NCBI RefSeq assembly: GCF_020531945.1
Contig: NZ_JAJATZ010000001.1
Location: forward strand, 372,001-436,000
Origin: Loktanella gaetbuli
GTDB taxonomy: Bacteria; Pseudomonadota; Alphaproteobacteria; Rhodobacterales; Rhodobacteraceae
DNA: 64,000 bases
Reading direction: 5' to 3'
Both the position numbers and the translations under genes were made by a program. Below the pieces are notes generated by a model that made no database searches, had not been told where the DNA came from, and saw only the letters and a program-made list of their open reading frames with translations. Within the stretch, counting starts at the first letter, position 1, and the number at the start of each line of letters is the position of its first letter. Below, piece by piece: positions 1 to 8,266 of the stretch.

Positions 1-1060
1 TGGCAATGAACGCAGGTCCGGCGGCACCGATGTGGGCGGACAGTGCATTTTGCGTCAGCACCATGCCCTGTGCACCATCGGGGCCATAGTCGACGACGCC
101 GGACAACAGGATCATCAGCGCGGTTGCCGTGCAGATCACCAGCGTGTCGATGAACACACCCAGCCCCTGCACCAGACCCTGACTGGACGGGTGATGCGGG
201 TCCGGCACAGCCGTTGCAGCGATGTTGGGCGCAGACCCCATACCAGCCTCGTTGCTGAACAGACCGCGTTTCACGCCGTTCATCAGGGCCGCCATGATTC
301 CGCCGGTGAAACCGCCAGCCGCCTGTTCAAACCCGAATGCCGATTTGACGATCAGGGCGAACATTGCCGGCACCTCGGTGATGTTCACAACAAGCACGTA
401 AAGCGCCACGAGGATATAGATCCCCGCCATGGCGGGCACGATGCGTTCCGCAACCTTTGCAATCGACCGGATCCCGCCAAAGATCACGATACCGGCCACG
501 GCCGCGAGGCCCACACCGGTGGCGATCCCCGGCACACCAAAGGCGGCGGTCATCGATTCGGAAATCGAATTGGACTGCACGGCCGAGAAGATCAGGCCAA
601 AGGACAGGATCAGGCAGATCGAAAACGCATATCCCATCGCGCGGCTGCCAACGCCGTTGGCCATGTAGAACGCAGGGCCGCCACGGTATTGGCTATCGGC
701 GTTGCGGACTTTGTAGAGCTGCGCCAGCGTCGATTCCGCATAGGCCGTGGCCATGCCGACCAGTGCCACCATCCACATCCAGAAAATCGCACCCGGTCCG
801 CCCAGATAGATCGCGACGGCCACACCGGCCAGGTTGCCCGTTCCGACGCGGCTTGCCAGTGAAATTGTCAGCGCCTGCAACGGCGAGATGCCAGAGGGCG
901 AGGTATTGTTCGATCCGATGATGACACGGAAGTATTCGGGAAAATGGCGAAACTGGATAAACCCCAGTCGGATCGTGAAAAACACACCGACCCCTAGCAA
1001 CCCCCAGACCAGGACATAGCCCCACAGGATACTATTCAAAAAATCGACGATTAAGGTCAT
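1..1060 (-). CDS. Sodium:alanine/glycine symporter, AGCS family (3' end missing)
   Basis: The reverse strand reads from ATG at 1060 without a stop to the window edge, about 353 residues of a protein usually 450-550 long, so the C-terminus is outside. It is a multi-pass inner-membrane secondary transporter that imports small neutral amino acids with Na+. Seen: an N-terminal hydrophobic segment (LNSILWGYVLVWGLLGVGVF), the AGCS-typical RVGTGNLAGVA stretch around residue 70, and FSNEAGMGSAPNIAAT near residue 290. The start is supported by GGGAG about 6 nt upstream. It is transcribed away from ndk. The substrate (alanine, glycine or other) cannot be told from sequence. Family assignment is firm. 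Confidence 0.92.
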   Translation of the reverse strand, partial: MTLIVDFLNSILWGYVLVWGLLGVGVFFTIRLGFIQFRHFPEYFRVIIGSNNTSPSGISPLQALTISLASRVGTGNLAGVAVAIYLGGPGAIFWMWMVALVGMATAYAESTLAQLYKVRNADSQYRGGPAFYMANGVGSRAMGYAFSICLILSFGLIFSAVQSNSISESMTAAFGVPGIATGVGLAAVAGIVIFGGIRSIAKVAERIVPAMAGIYILVALYVLVVNITEVPAMFALIVKSAFGFEQAAGGFTGGIMAALMNGVKRGLFSNEAGMGSAPNIAATAVPDPHHPSSQGLVQGLGVFIDTLVICTATALMILLSGVVDYGPDGAQGMVLTQNALSAHIGAAGPAFIA

Positions 1061-1195
1061 GGTTTTCTCCCTTTGGTTGTTTTCCATCGCATGGCACATC
1101 GGGGCTGCCATGGAAATGTGATTGCCCGCTTTTCAGCGGGGCGGCTGCATGGTAGGGCCGCGCCAGAAATGCATTTCATCTGAAAGAGGCTAAAC

Positions 1196-1618
1196 ATGGC
1201 TGTCGAACGTACCCTGTCCATCATCAAACCCGATGCCACCAAGCGCAACCTGACCGGCAAGATCGTCGCCAAGTTCGAAGACGCAGGTCTGCGCGTTGTC
1301 GCATCCAAGCGTATCCACCTGACGCAGGCGCAGGCCGGCAAGTTCTACGCCGTCCATTCCGAGCGTCCGTTCTTTGGTGAGCTGACCGAATTCATGGCGT
1401 CCGGCCCGGTTGTGGTGCAGGTCCTCGAAGGTGAAGGCGCAATCGCCAAGAACCGCGAAGTCATGGGTGCAACCAATCCCGCAGACGCAGCAGCGGGTAC
1501 CATTCGTGCAGAGTTTGCTGAATCCGTCGGCGAAAACTCGGTCCATGGGTCTGACTCTCCCGAGGCAGCAGCAGAAGAGATCGCATTCTTCTTCTCCGGC
1601 CTCGAACTGGTTGGCTAA
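1196..1618 (+). CDS. ndk: Nucleoside diphosphate kinase
   Basis: A 140-residue protein, the normal NDK length. It transfers the gamma phosphate from ATP to NDPs in the cytoplasm through a phosphohistidine. Seen: the N-terminus AVERTLSIIKPDATKRN, and the active-site region GTIRAEFAESVGENSVHGSDS containing the catalytic His (NSVHGSD) near residue 117. An AGAGG ribosome site lies 7 nt before the ATG. It is monocistronic: a strong bidirectional terminator follows immediately and the next gene converges on it. Confidence 0.98.
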   Translation: MAVERTLSIIKPDATKRNLTGKIVAKFEDAGLRVVASKRIHLTQAQAGKFYAVHSERPFFGELTEFMASGPVVVQVLEGEGAIAKNREVMGATNPADAAAGTIRAEFAESVGENSVHGSDSPEAAAEEIAFFFSGLELVG

Positions 1619-1621
1619 ATT

Positions 1622-1653
1622 AAAAAGGGCGGACGCAATGGTCCGCCCTTTTC
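1622..1653. terminator. Bidirectional Rho-independent terminator
   Basis: Perfect 12-bp inverted repeat AAAAGGGCGGAC (1623-1634) and GTCCGCCCTTTT (1641-1652) with a 6-nt loop. It has a T run on both strands, so it can end ndk (+) and the convergent DUF4112 gene (-), whose stop codon lies at its edge. Confidence 0.9.
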
Positions 1654-2035
1654 AGGCTGTTTGAAGGGGGCTGTTCCGTTCTGGGACGGCCCCTTTTTCA
1701 TGCAGATGTGCGCGCAGAATTGCGACGTTGCGGCGGTTGGACTTGAACTTGGCGTCGAACAGGTCGCCGATGACAGGCACTGACCCGACCAGAACATCCA
1801 GTGCGGTGTTCAATCCCATGCGTCCCATCACGTGCGGGGCAGCGCCCAGGCGTTTGGCCTCGGCCAGAATGATCAGGGCAGGGATCAAAGTCAGTGCATC
1901 ACCGATCCCCGGCACAAGGCCGATGATCGCATCATACCCGACGCGCATCCCGATCACAGGGATGCGGAACGCGCTGTCCATGCTGTGCGCCAGTTTCTCC
2001 AACCGCGCCAGCCGCTGTGTGTGCGTCCGGGTCAT
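1652..2035 (-). CDS. DUF4112 family small membrane protein
   Basis: 127 residues. It matches what I recall of the DUF4112 family: short proteins with a hydrophobic core and glycine-rich turns. Seen: RIPVIGMRVGYDAIIGLVPGIGDALTL-type region at about residues 24-50 and LVGSVPVIGDLFDAKFKSNRRN at about 81-102, the hallmark GxVPxIGD repeats. Function is unknown; membrane association is likely. Its ATG overlaps the stop of the upstream YqaE-like gene by four bases (ATGA), so the two are translationally coupled. Confidence 0.8.
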   Translation of the reverse strand: MTRTHTQRLARLEKLAHSMDSAFRIPVIGMRVGYDAIIGLVPGIGDALTLIPALIILAEAKRLGAAPHVMGRMGLNTALDVLVGSVPVIGDLFDAKFKSNRRNVAILRAHLHEKGAVPERNSPLQTA

Positions 2036-2205
2036 GCGCCAACCGGTTCGGTCCGGGCCATCAGCCAGATCGCATGTACCAGTCCGGGCACGTAGCCCAG
2101 GATCGTCAGCAGCACGTTGATCAGGAACGCCTTGCCAAAGCCTTCCTGGATCAGGACGGCCAGTGGGGGCAGAATAATTGCGAGCAAAATCTTGAGAAGT
2201 TTCAT
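2032..2205 (-). CDS. YqaE/Pmp3 family membrane protein
   Basis: 57 residues with two hydrophobic helices (LLKILLAIILPPLAVLIQEG and FLINVLLTILGYVPGLVHAI). This is the layout of the UPF0057/Pmp3/YqaE proteins, small membrane polypeptides linked to osmotic and membrane-potential stress. The ATG at 2205 is chosen because the hydrophobic helix starts at once; an upstream in-frame extension to 2250 is not family-like. It is the first gene of a two-gene unit with the DUF4112 gene. Confidence 0.85.
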   Translation of the reverse strand: MKLLKILLAIILPPLAVLIQEGFGKAFLINVLLTILGYVPGLVHAIWLMARTEPVGA

Positions 2206-2273
2206 GATTGGTCTCCGTTGGTTCACCTCACCAATGCGTGAGCCCCCCAATCGGTTCCAGATCGTGTCACATC

Positions 2274-2420
2274 TCAGATGCTGGCAAAGTCCTGAAACCG
2301 GAATGTGACCGGCGCAGGCTTGCCCGTCGGTGCCTGCCGCTGTGCGGCGGTCTGTGTCTGACCAGCCTGCGCGGATTTTTCATTGGATGTCGTGGTGTTG
2401 GTATCTGTGTGCGTAGCCAT
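2274..2420 (-). CDS. Hypothetical 48-residue protein
   Basis: A short frame from ATG 2420, preceded by an AAGGGAC stretch that could bind ribosomes. The product is rich in Thr, Gln and Ala (MATHTDTNTTTSNEKSAQ at the start) and ends TFRFQDFASI. There is no membrane segment and no known motif. It lies downstream of the DEAD-box helicase gene on the same strand. It may be a real small protein or a chance frame; codon use is compatible with coding. No function can be assigned. Confidence 0.4.
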   Translation of the reverse strand: MATHTDTNTTTSNEKSAQAGQTQTAAQRQAPTGKPAPVTFRFQDFASI

Positions 2421-2548
2421 TGGTGTCCCTTTCGGCCGCTGTTACCCCCCACAGGCACAGCCTGTGGGATCTGGACAGCGTCCCAAAGCAAATTCAGGGT
2501 TTGAGGGCGGAATTCAGGTGTTTTCGGGCCGGTTGTGTCGATTCGGTC

Positions 2549-4711
2549 CTATTTCTTTTTCGGTCCACTGCGTTTCAGCGTGCTGGCACCGCCCTTGCGT
2601 GGGCCCGTAGGCTTGCCACCGGGAGGCGTGAACCGCTTGGACGTGTCAGAGGCACTGGCCTTGGGCTTGGGGCCGCCAGGGCCTGTTTTGCCCTTGAAAC
2701 CACCGCCGTCGGATTTGTCCTTGTAGGCAGGTTTGCCGTCGGATTTTGCACGGAATGGCTTGTCATCGGACTTGCCCTTGTAGGGTTTGCCGTCGGATTT
2801 GCCTTGGTAAGGTTTTGCATCGCCCTTGCCAGCGTAGGGTTTCTTGGTGCCTGCGTCACCGGTGCCGCCCTTGTCCTTCCAGACGGGTTTCGCGCGCGGT
2901 TTTGCCGGGGTGACAGCGCCGTCGTAATCACGCTTTTCCGGCTTTGACCGCGGCTTGCGCGGCGCGATCGCGGCCACATCGTCCTGACGGGACGGCGGCG
3001 GCGGCGCTGTATCACGCGGTTTGTCGCTGCGCGGCTTGTCTTTTTTATATGCGGGACGATCGTCGCGCGGGCTGTCGTAGTCGCGCTTGCTGGGGCGCGG
3101 ACCACGGCTGCCGATGTTTGGCACGCCGTCAACGGCAGACAGTTTCGCCTGATTTTCCAGTGTCATGTCCGACCCGATCGACCGCAGGAAACCGGCCACG
3201 GCGCCTTCGGAAATCTCGACAAAGGTTTCGTCGGGCTGAATGCGGATAGCGCCGATTTCCTTTTTCGTGATGTCACCGGCCTTGCACAGCATCGGCAAGA
3301 GCCAGCGTGCCTCTGCCTTTTGTTCACGGCCAACGTCGACGCGGAACCACTTGGACGGGCCAAATGCCTCTTTGCGCTCGCGCGGGGGGCGGTCGTCGCG
3401 CGGTGCGCCGGGGGTCGGTGCCTCTGACAGGTCTTCGGGCGCGGATTGGCGACCCTGATACAGACGCAGATAGGCCGCAGCAATCTGTTCGGGCGAATGC
3501 TGTTCCAGCAGGCGCGCGGCAAATGCCGTTTCGCCATCGGTAAAGGTTTCGGACCAGATATCGTCCGCCAGTAGACGTTCCTCGTCCTTTTGCAGGATCT
3601 CGTCTGCGGTCGGAGCCTTGCCCCAGTCGGCGTTCAGCTTGCCCCATGTCAGCAGGTTCTGCGCACGGCGGAACATCTTGGGCGGCACGACCATCGCACT
3701 GACGCCCTTGCGCCCGGCACGTCCCGTCCGACCCGACCGGTGCAACAGGATTTCCGCATTGGTCGGCAGTTCGGCGTGGATCACCAGTTCGAGGTTCGGC
3801 AAATCAATGCCGCGCGCGGCCACGTCGGTCGCCACGCAGACGCGGGCACGCCCGTCGCGCATGGCTTGCAGCGCGTGTGTGCGTTCCTGCTGCGACAATT
3901 CCCCGGACAGGGCCACAACGGCAAAACCGCGGTTCGACAGACGCGTCGTCAGTCGGGTGACCATCGCACGCGTGTTGCAAAACACGATGGCATTGGGTGC
4001 CTCGTAATAGCGCAGCAGGTTGATGATGGCGTTGTCGGCATCATGCTGTGCGACGCTCAGCGCGCGGTATTCGATGTCGGAATGCTGCTTTTCCTTGCTG
4101 GCGGTGACGATCCGCTTGGCGTCGGTCTGGTATTCCTTGGCCAGCCGTTCGATCATCGGCGGAACGGTGGCCGAGAACATCAGCGTGCGACGGTCTGGCG
4201 GTGCCTCGCCAAGGATGAATTCCAGATCTTCCTTGAACCCAAGGTCCAGCATCTCGTCCGCTTCGTCCAGCACCACGGCGCGGGTGTCGGACAGGTCGAT
4301 ATTGCCACGGGTGATGTGGTCGCGCAGACGGCCCGGTGTGGCGACGACGATATGCGCGCCGCGATCCAGTGCGCGGCGTTCGTCGCGCACATCCATGCCA
4401 CCCACGCAGGATGCCAGTACCGCACCCGTCGGCGCATATAGCCACGTCAGTTCGCGTTTGACCTGCATGGCAAGTTCGCGTGTCGGCGCCACGATCAGCG
4501 CCAGCGGGCGTCCTGCGGGGCCAAACGTGCCGTCCTCTGCCAGGATGGTCGAACCGATCGCAAGGCCGAATCCGACCGTCTTGCCGGACCCGGTTTGTGC
4601 CGACACCAGCAGGTCCTGACCCGTCAGCGCGTCGTCGGTGACGGCCTCCTGTACGGGGGTCAGGCTATCATAGCCCTTGTCTGCAAGGGCTTTGGCGAGG
4701 GTCGAGATCAT
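2549..4711 (-). CDS. DEAD-box ATP-dependent RNA helicase with DbpA-type RNA-binding domain and long basic tail
   Basis: 720 residues. It is an ATP-driven RNA remodeler, probably for ribosome assembly or cold-stress mRNA unwinding. Motifs in order: Q motif (GYDSLTPVQEAV, 13-24), Walker A AQTGSGKT (38-45), VLDEADEMLD, SATVP, VATDVAARGIDLPNLE, HRSGRTGRAGRKG. A DbpA/CsdA RNA-binding domain follows (about 455-530), then about 190 low-complexity residues dominated by Lys, Gly, Asp and Pro, including a run of GKSDGKPYK-like repeats and a final basic stretch ending SGPKKK. The domain order resembles CsdA/DeaD. The tail is probably disordered and RNA-binding. Start at 4711 places the Q motif normally. 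Confidence 0.93.
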   Translation of the reverse strand: MISTLAKALADKGYDSLTPVQEAVTDDALTGQDLLVSAQTGSGKTVGFGLAIGSTILAEDGTFGPAGRPLALIVAPTRELAMQVKRELTWLYAPTGAVLASCVGGMDVRDERRALDRGAHIVVATPGRLRDHITRGNIDLSDTRAVVLDEADEMLDLGFKEDLEFILGEAPPDRRTLMFSATVPPMIERLAKEYQTDAKRIVTASKEKQHSDIEYRALSVAQHDADNAIINLLRYYEAPNAIVFCNTRAMVTRLTTRLSNRGFAVVALSGELSQQERTHALQAMRDGRARVCVATDVAARGIDLPNLELVIHAELPTNAEILLHRSGRTGRAGRKGVSAMVVPPKMFRRAQNLLTWGKLNADWGKAPTADEILQKDEERLLADDIWSETFTDGETAFAARLLEQHSPEQIAAAYLRLYQGRQSAPEDLSEAPTPGAPRDDRPPRERKEAFGPSKWFRVDVGREQKAEARWLLPMLCKAGDITKKEIGAIRIQPDETFVEISEGAVAGFLRSIGSDMTLENQAKLSAVDGVPNIGSRGPRPSKRDYDSPRDDRPAYKKDKPRSDKPRDTAPPPPSRQDDVAAIAPRKPRSKPEKRDYDGAVTPAKPRAKPVWKDKGGTGDAGTKKPYAGKGDAKPYQGKSDGKPYKGKSDDKPFRAKSDGKPAYKDKSDGGGFKGKTGPGGPKPKASASDTSKRFTPPGGKPTGPRKGGASTLKRSGPKKK

Positions 4712-4747
4712 AATAAATTGCGTCCGGCTAATGGGTCAGACCGCGCC

Positions 4748-5617
4748 TTAGGCTTGTTGCGCCGCACTGTCCAGCGCCATTCGCCGCAACCATCGGCGGT
4801 AGATCACCCATGCGAGAACGGAAAAAACGACAAATTGGACCGAGACACCGGCGACTAGCGGCAGCACGGCGTTTGCATTCTGTGCGGCCGTTTCACCCGC
4901 CTCCGCCACCGCTGTGCCGTCAATCGCATCGCTGTCGATCATGCCAGCGGTAAAGACATTGAGGTTCCAGAGCGCGTGCAGAATGATCGCGGGCCACAGG
5001 TTCACGGCTTGCAACGTGATCGCGCCCAGCAAGGCGCCAAAGGCGGTGGCAAAGACGATTTGCAACACGGTCTGAATCACGTCCTGACCGTACAATGCAT
5101 TGGCACCGTGATAGATTCCGAACAGGACCGAACAGACGATCAGCGCCCAGCCCGGCGACAACCTGTGCCGCAGACCATGCATCAGCAGGCCGCGGAACAT
5201 CAGTTCTTCGCTCAGCCCGATGAACAGGGCAAAGAGGATCGCGGCCAGAATGGTCGTGCCGACCTGATCGGGCAGGGGGTAAACGATCACAGCCGCTACC
5301 AGCGTGACATAGAGCGACGCAGGCACGATCATGATCCAGAGCCATAACCGGACACCGGCCCAGTCAGGTGCAGCGATCAGCCCCGCCGCGCGGGTCCAGC
5401 CGAACAGGGCGACCACAAGAACGACAATCAGCGCGGAAATCGCCTGGAAAAGACTGGTCGTCAGGTCGGGGGTATAAGTGATCTCGCCTGTGCCGCCCGT
5501 CACATCGACAGCGCCAAAGACGATCAGCGGCCACGCGAACAATACGGTCAGGAACAGCGTGCCCACGATCGCCGCTGTCAGCGGCCGTTTGTCAGCAAAT
5601 GTCGAAAACGGCCGCAT
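4748..5617 (-). CDS. CPBP family intramembrane glutamic endopeptidase
   Basis: 289 residues, multi-pass membrane protein of the Abi/CPBP (Rce1-like) family. Seen: the first motif GLSEELMFRGLLMHGLRHR, with the paired Glu and Arg, and downstream histidine motifs FGIYHGANA and LHALWNLNVF. At least six hydrophobic segments are visible. These proteases cleave within membranes; the substrate is unknown. A neighbouring small gene (5644-5868) and hydrolase gene lie upstream on the same strand with short gaps, so a loose operon is possible. Confidence 0.88.
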   Translation of the reverse strand: MRPFSTFADKRPLTAAIVGTLFLTVLFAWPLIVFGAVDVTGGTGEITYTPDLTTSLFQAISALIVVLVVALFGWTRAAGLIAAPDWAGVRLWLWIMIVPASLYVTLVAAVIVYPLPDQVGTTILAAILFALFIGLSEELMFRGLLMHGLRHRLSPGWALIVCSVLFGIYHGANALYGQDVIQTVLQIVFATAFGALLGAITLQAVNLWPAIILHALWNLNVFTAGMIDSDAIDGTAVAEAGETAAQNANAVLPLVAGVSVQFVVFSVLAWVIYRRWLRRMALDSAAQQA

Positions 5618-5643
5618 CTGTCATCCATCCATTCGCTGTGGCG

Positions 5644-5868
5644 TCAGTCCGCGGACCCCTTGTCCGCGCGGCTGGCCAGCAGGGTCCGCGCACGTTTTTC
5701 CGCGCGACGCACCCTGATGAACGTCATGTAGCTTTCCTGAAGGGTCTGAGAAGATGTGCCCAGGATTTCCGAGATCTGGTCCACAATCTTTTCGTCACCC
5801 GTGCGGGCCTCGTCCTCGAGCGCTTTGGCGGCCAGTTCGTTGGCCACTTCGTCAACGTAGGATACCAT
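5644..5868 (-). CDS. Hypothetical 74-residue charged protein
   Basis: Soluble, mostly helical-looking and rich in Glu, Ala and Arg (ANELAAKALEDEARTGDEKI; IRVRRAEKRARTLLASRADK). It resembles short conserved Rhodobacterales proteins, but I do not recognise a named family. Its ATG overlaps the stop of the alpha/beta hydrolase gene by one base (TGATG), which argues that it is truly translated and coupled to that gene. Function unknown. Confidence 0.7.
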   Translation of the reverse strand: MVSYVDEVANELAAKALEDEARTGDEKIVDQISEILGTSSQTLQESYMTFIRVRRAEKRARTLLASRADKGSAD

Positions 5869-6521
5869 CAGCGCGTGTTCTCTGTCAGGCGGCGACGCAC
5901 ATAGGTTTTCACACTGTCGATCATCGGGTCCATATGCGGATCTTCAAAGAAATGTCCGGCACCGGGGACCTCTTCGTGGGTGACGGTGATGCCCTTTTGC
6001 TCGTGCAGCTTGTTCACCAGGTTCACGGTATCGGCAGGCGGGGCCACGCGATCAGCTGCACCGTTGATGATCAGACCCGAAGACGGGCAGGGTGCGAGAA
6101 AGCTGAAATCATACATGTTGGCGGGGGGGGATACGCTGATGAACCCCGTGATTTCAGGGCGGCGCATCAGCAATTGCATCCCGATCCACGCGCCAAAGCT
6201 GAAGCCCGCAACCCAGCAGTGTTTCGCGTTGCTGTTCATGGATTGCAGGTAATCCAGCGCCGAGGCCGCGTCCGACAGTTCCCCGATACCCTGATCGTAT
6301 TCACCCTGACTGCGCCCGACGCCACGGAAATTGAACCGCAGAACGGTGAAACCCATCTGGTAAAAGGCGTAGTGCAGGTTGTAGACAACCTTGTTGTTCA
6401 TCGTGCCGCCGAACTGCGGGTGCGGATGCAGCACGATGGCGATGGGCGCGTCGCGGTCTTTTTGCGGATGGTAGCGACCTTCGAGGCGACCTTCGGGGCC
6501 GGGAAAAATGACTTCGGGCAT
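5868..6521 (-). CDS. Alpha/beta hydrolase, dienelactone-hydrolase-like
   Basis: 217 residues, cytoplasmic (no signal peptide). It has the fold of short bacterial alpha/beta hydrolases: the HPHPQFGGTMNN oxyanion region (32-43), FNFRGVGRSQG (63-73), the nucleophile elbow GFSFG with Ser108, an Asp near 157 (NGAADRVAP) and His190 (GAGHFF). This completes a Ser-Asp-His triad. The substrate is unknown; esters are likely. It is the first gene of a minus-strand pair with the small 74-residue protein and is divergent from iscR. Confidence 0.88.
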   Translation of the reverse strand: MPEVIFPGPEGRLEGRYHPQKDRDAPIAIVLHPHPQFGGTMNNKVVYNLHYAFYQMGFTVLRFNFRGVGRSQGEYDQGIGELSDAASALDYLQSMNSNAKHCWVAGFSFGAWIGMQLLMRRPEITGFISVSPPANMYDFSFLAPCPSSGLIINGAADRVAPPADTVNLVNKLHEQKGITVTHEEVPGAGHFFEDPHMDPMIDSVKTYVRRRLTENTR

Positions 6522-6572
6522 TTGGGTCTTACCTGCTTTGGGAGGGGCGCTTGACGATTGCCGGGCACCACC

Positions 6573-6587
6573 TTAGAATAATTCTAA
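6573..6587. promoter_or_regulatory. ICE/Irr-box-like palindrome upstream of the suf operon
   Basis: Perfect 15-bp palindrome TTAGAAT-A-ATTCTAA, 98 bp before the iscR start and 52 bp before the divergent hydrolase gene. The form TTAGAA-N3-TTCTAA fits the iron-control elements bound by Irr in alphaproteobacteria, where suf operons are known Irr targets. That Irr binds here is inference. A separate arm pair TTGACG (6613-6618) and CGTCAA (6643-6648) lies between this site and the gene and could be a second operator. Confidence 0.6.
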
Positions 6588-6684
6588 ATGCGCGGCAGAG
6601 GTGCTGCGCGGGTTGACGTGACCTAATCAGGCTACGGCTTTTCGTCAATGAATTTACGACCCAGCGGGTCGGTCAGGGGTTGGA

Positions 6685-7146
6685 ATGAAGTTAAGCACCA
6701 AGGGACGTTACGCCATGGTCGCATTGGCGGACCTCGCTTTGCAGCCGGGGGACGGGCTGACCAGCCTGACCGAAATATCCAAGCGGCAGGACATTTCGCT
6801 GCCCTACCTCGAACAGTTGTTCGTGAAACTGCGGCGCGCGGAATTGGTTGAATCGGTGCGCGGGCCGGGTGGCGGTTACCGCCTGGCGCGGCCCCCGTCC
6901 GAAATTCGCGTGGCTGACATTCTGGGGGCTGTGGATGAAACGGTCAGTGCAATGCACAAGGGCGCGGGGGCGTCCGGTGCAACATCCGGCAGCCGTGCGC
7001 AGTCGTTGACCAATCGCCTATGGGAAGGGTTGAGTGCACATGTCTATGTGTTCCTGCACCAGACCCGGCTGTCGGATGTGGTCGGTAATGCGATGGCTCC
7101 CTGTCCGGCTGTGCCCGCGCTATTCGAAGTGGTCGACGAGACCTGA
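6685..7146 (+). CDS. iscR: Rrf2 family transcriptional regulator, IscR-like
   Basis: 153 residues. N-terminal winged helix typical of Rrf2/IscR: MKLSTKGRYAMVALADLAL, then ISLPYLEQLFVKLRRAELV (recognition region) and RGPGGGYRLARP. As first gene of the suf operon it should control Fe-S cluster assembly in response to iron or cluster status. Oddity: canonical IscR ligates a [2Fe-2S] cluster with three Cys near residues 92-104. Here residues 90-105 (MHKGAGASGATSGSRA) have none, and the only Cys is C140 (APCPAVP). Rhodobacter IscR has been described with a reduced-cysteine ligation scheme, which this fits. Confidence 0.9.
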   Translation: MKLSTKGRYAMVALADLALQPGDGLTSLTEISKRQDISLPYLEQLFVKLRRAELVESVRGPGGGYRLARPPSEIRVADILGAVDETVSAMHKGAGASGATSGSRAQSLTNRLWEGLSAHVYVFLHQTRLSDVVGNAMAPCPAVPALFEVVDET

Positions 7147-7210
7147 ACGCCGGACCGGGGCGCTGCCCCGGACCCCGGAGTATTTTTGGCAAGATGATAT
7201 CAAGGACCGC

Positions 7211-8245
7211 ATGACCCGTAGCTATCTGGATCATAACGCCACGACACCGCTGCGGGCCGAAGCCCGTGACGCGATGATTGCGGCGATGGATGTGGCGGGC
7301 AACCCGTCGTCTGTCCACGCCGAGGGGCGCGCGGCGAAAGGGCTGGTTGAACGCGCGCGGGGGCAACTGGCCGAGGCGCTGGGTGCGTCCAACGCCGACA
7401 TCGTTTTCGTGTCTGGATCAACCGAGGCGGCGGCGCTGTCGCTGGCCGGTCGTGGTTTGCGCTGTGCGGGCATCGAGCACGAGGCCGTGCGCGTCTGGTG
7501 CGACGCGACGCTGAGCCTGTCGGCCGGACAGGTGATCTGTGACGATCCTGCGCGTGCGACGGTCCAGCTTGCCAATTCGGAAACCGGAATCCTGCAGGAT
7601 TTGCCGCAGGGGCTGGCCGTCAGCGATATCACCCAAGGGTTCGGGCGCGTGCCATTTGCCTATGGCTGGGCAGAGGTCGACATGGTGTTCCTGTCAGCCC
7701 ACAAATTTGGCGGACCAAAAGGCGTGGGCGCATTGATCGTGCCGCAAGGTGCTGAGATTGCCGCACAAATTCGTGGTGGCGGCCAAGAGATGGGCCGCAG
7801 GTCCGGGACCGAAAATGTCATCGCGATCGCCGGCATGGGGGCCGCGGCCGCTGCGGCACAAAAAGATTTGGCAGATGGGGTCTGGGACCGGGTTGCGCAA
7901 CTTAGAAATATTCTAGAAAAGGCCATTGCAGAGCAGTCTTCGCAGACTATTTTTGTAGGGAATGACCTGCGCAGGCTGCCCAATACGTCGTGTTTCATCA
8001 CGCCTGGCTGGAAGGGTGAAACACAGGTCATGGCGATGGACCTTGCCGGATTTGCCGTCAGCGCAGGATCGGCCTGTTCCAGCGGCAAGGTCAAGGCCAG
8101 CCGGGTGCTGCAATCGCTGGGGTTCGACGATGACCAGGCGGGTTGCGCGTTGCGGGTGTCGCTGGGACCCGAGACAACAGAAGATACGGTCTTGCGCTTT
8201 GCCGAGGCGTGGGGCCGGAAAATCAAACGGATGCAGGCGGCATGA
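7211..8245 (+). CDS. Cysteine desulfurase, IscS/NifS-like (class V aminotransferase)
   Basis: 344 residues from the ATG at 7211, which has AAGGA five bases upstream; an in-frame extension back to 7034 overlaps iscR and is not family-like. It is a PLP enzyme that takes sulfur from cysteine as persulfide for Fe-S assembly. Seen: YLDHNATTPL (5-14), His90, the PLP lysine K165 in SAHKFGGPKG, GRRSGTEN (196-202) and the mobile-loop Cys C289 in SAGSACSSGK. It is shorter than E. coli IscS (404) and lacks the IscS C-terminal IscU-docking tail. The operon also holds sufS, so two desulfurases are encoded together. Confidence 0.9.
   Translation: MTRSYLDHNATTPLRAEARDAMIAAMDVAGNPSSVHAEGRAAKGLVERARGQLAEALGASNADIVFVSGSTEAAALSLAGRGLRCAGIEHEAVRVWCDATLSLSAGQVICDDPARATVQLANSETGILQDLPQGLAVSDITQGFGRVPFAYGWAEVDMVFLSAHKFGGPKGVGALIVPQGAEIAAQIRGGGQEMGRRSGTENVIAIAGMGAAAAAAQKDLADGVWDRVAQLRNILEKAIAEQSSQTIFVGNDLRRLPNTSCFITPGWKGETQVMAMDLAGFAVSAGSACSSGKVKASRVLQSLGFDDDQAGCALRVSLGPETTEDTVLRFAEAWGRKIKRMQAA
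7902..7916. promoter_or_regulatory. Near-match of the ICE-like palindrome inside the desulfurase gene
   Basis: TTAGAA-ATA-TTCTAG, one base off the TTAGAA-N3-TTCTAA element found at 6573-6587. It lies inside the desulfurase reading frame, 351 bp before sufB. It is AT-rich against a GC-rich gene. It could be a second regulatory site for sufB expression or coincidence. Confidence 0.35.
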
Positions 8246-8266
8246 CGCCGCAAGAGAGGTAAGGAC

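Noticed and set aside
1125..1140. CCCGCT-TTTC-AGCGGG hairpin before ndk
   Set aside because: Short, without T run, and inside the presumed divergent promoter region; no function can be argued.
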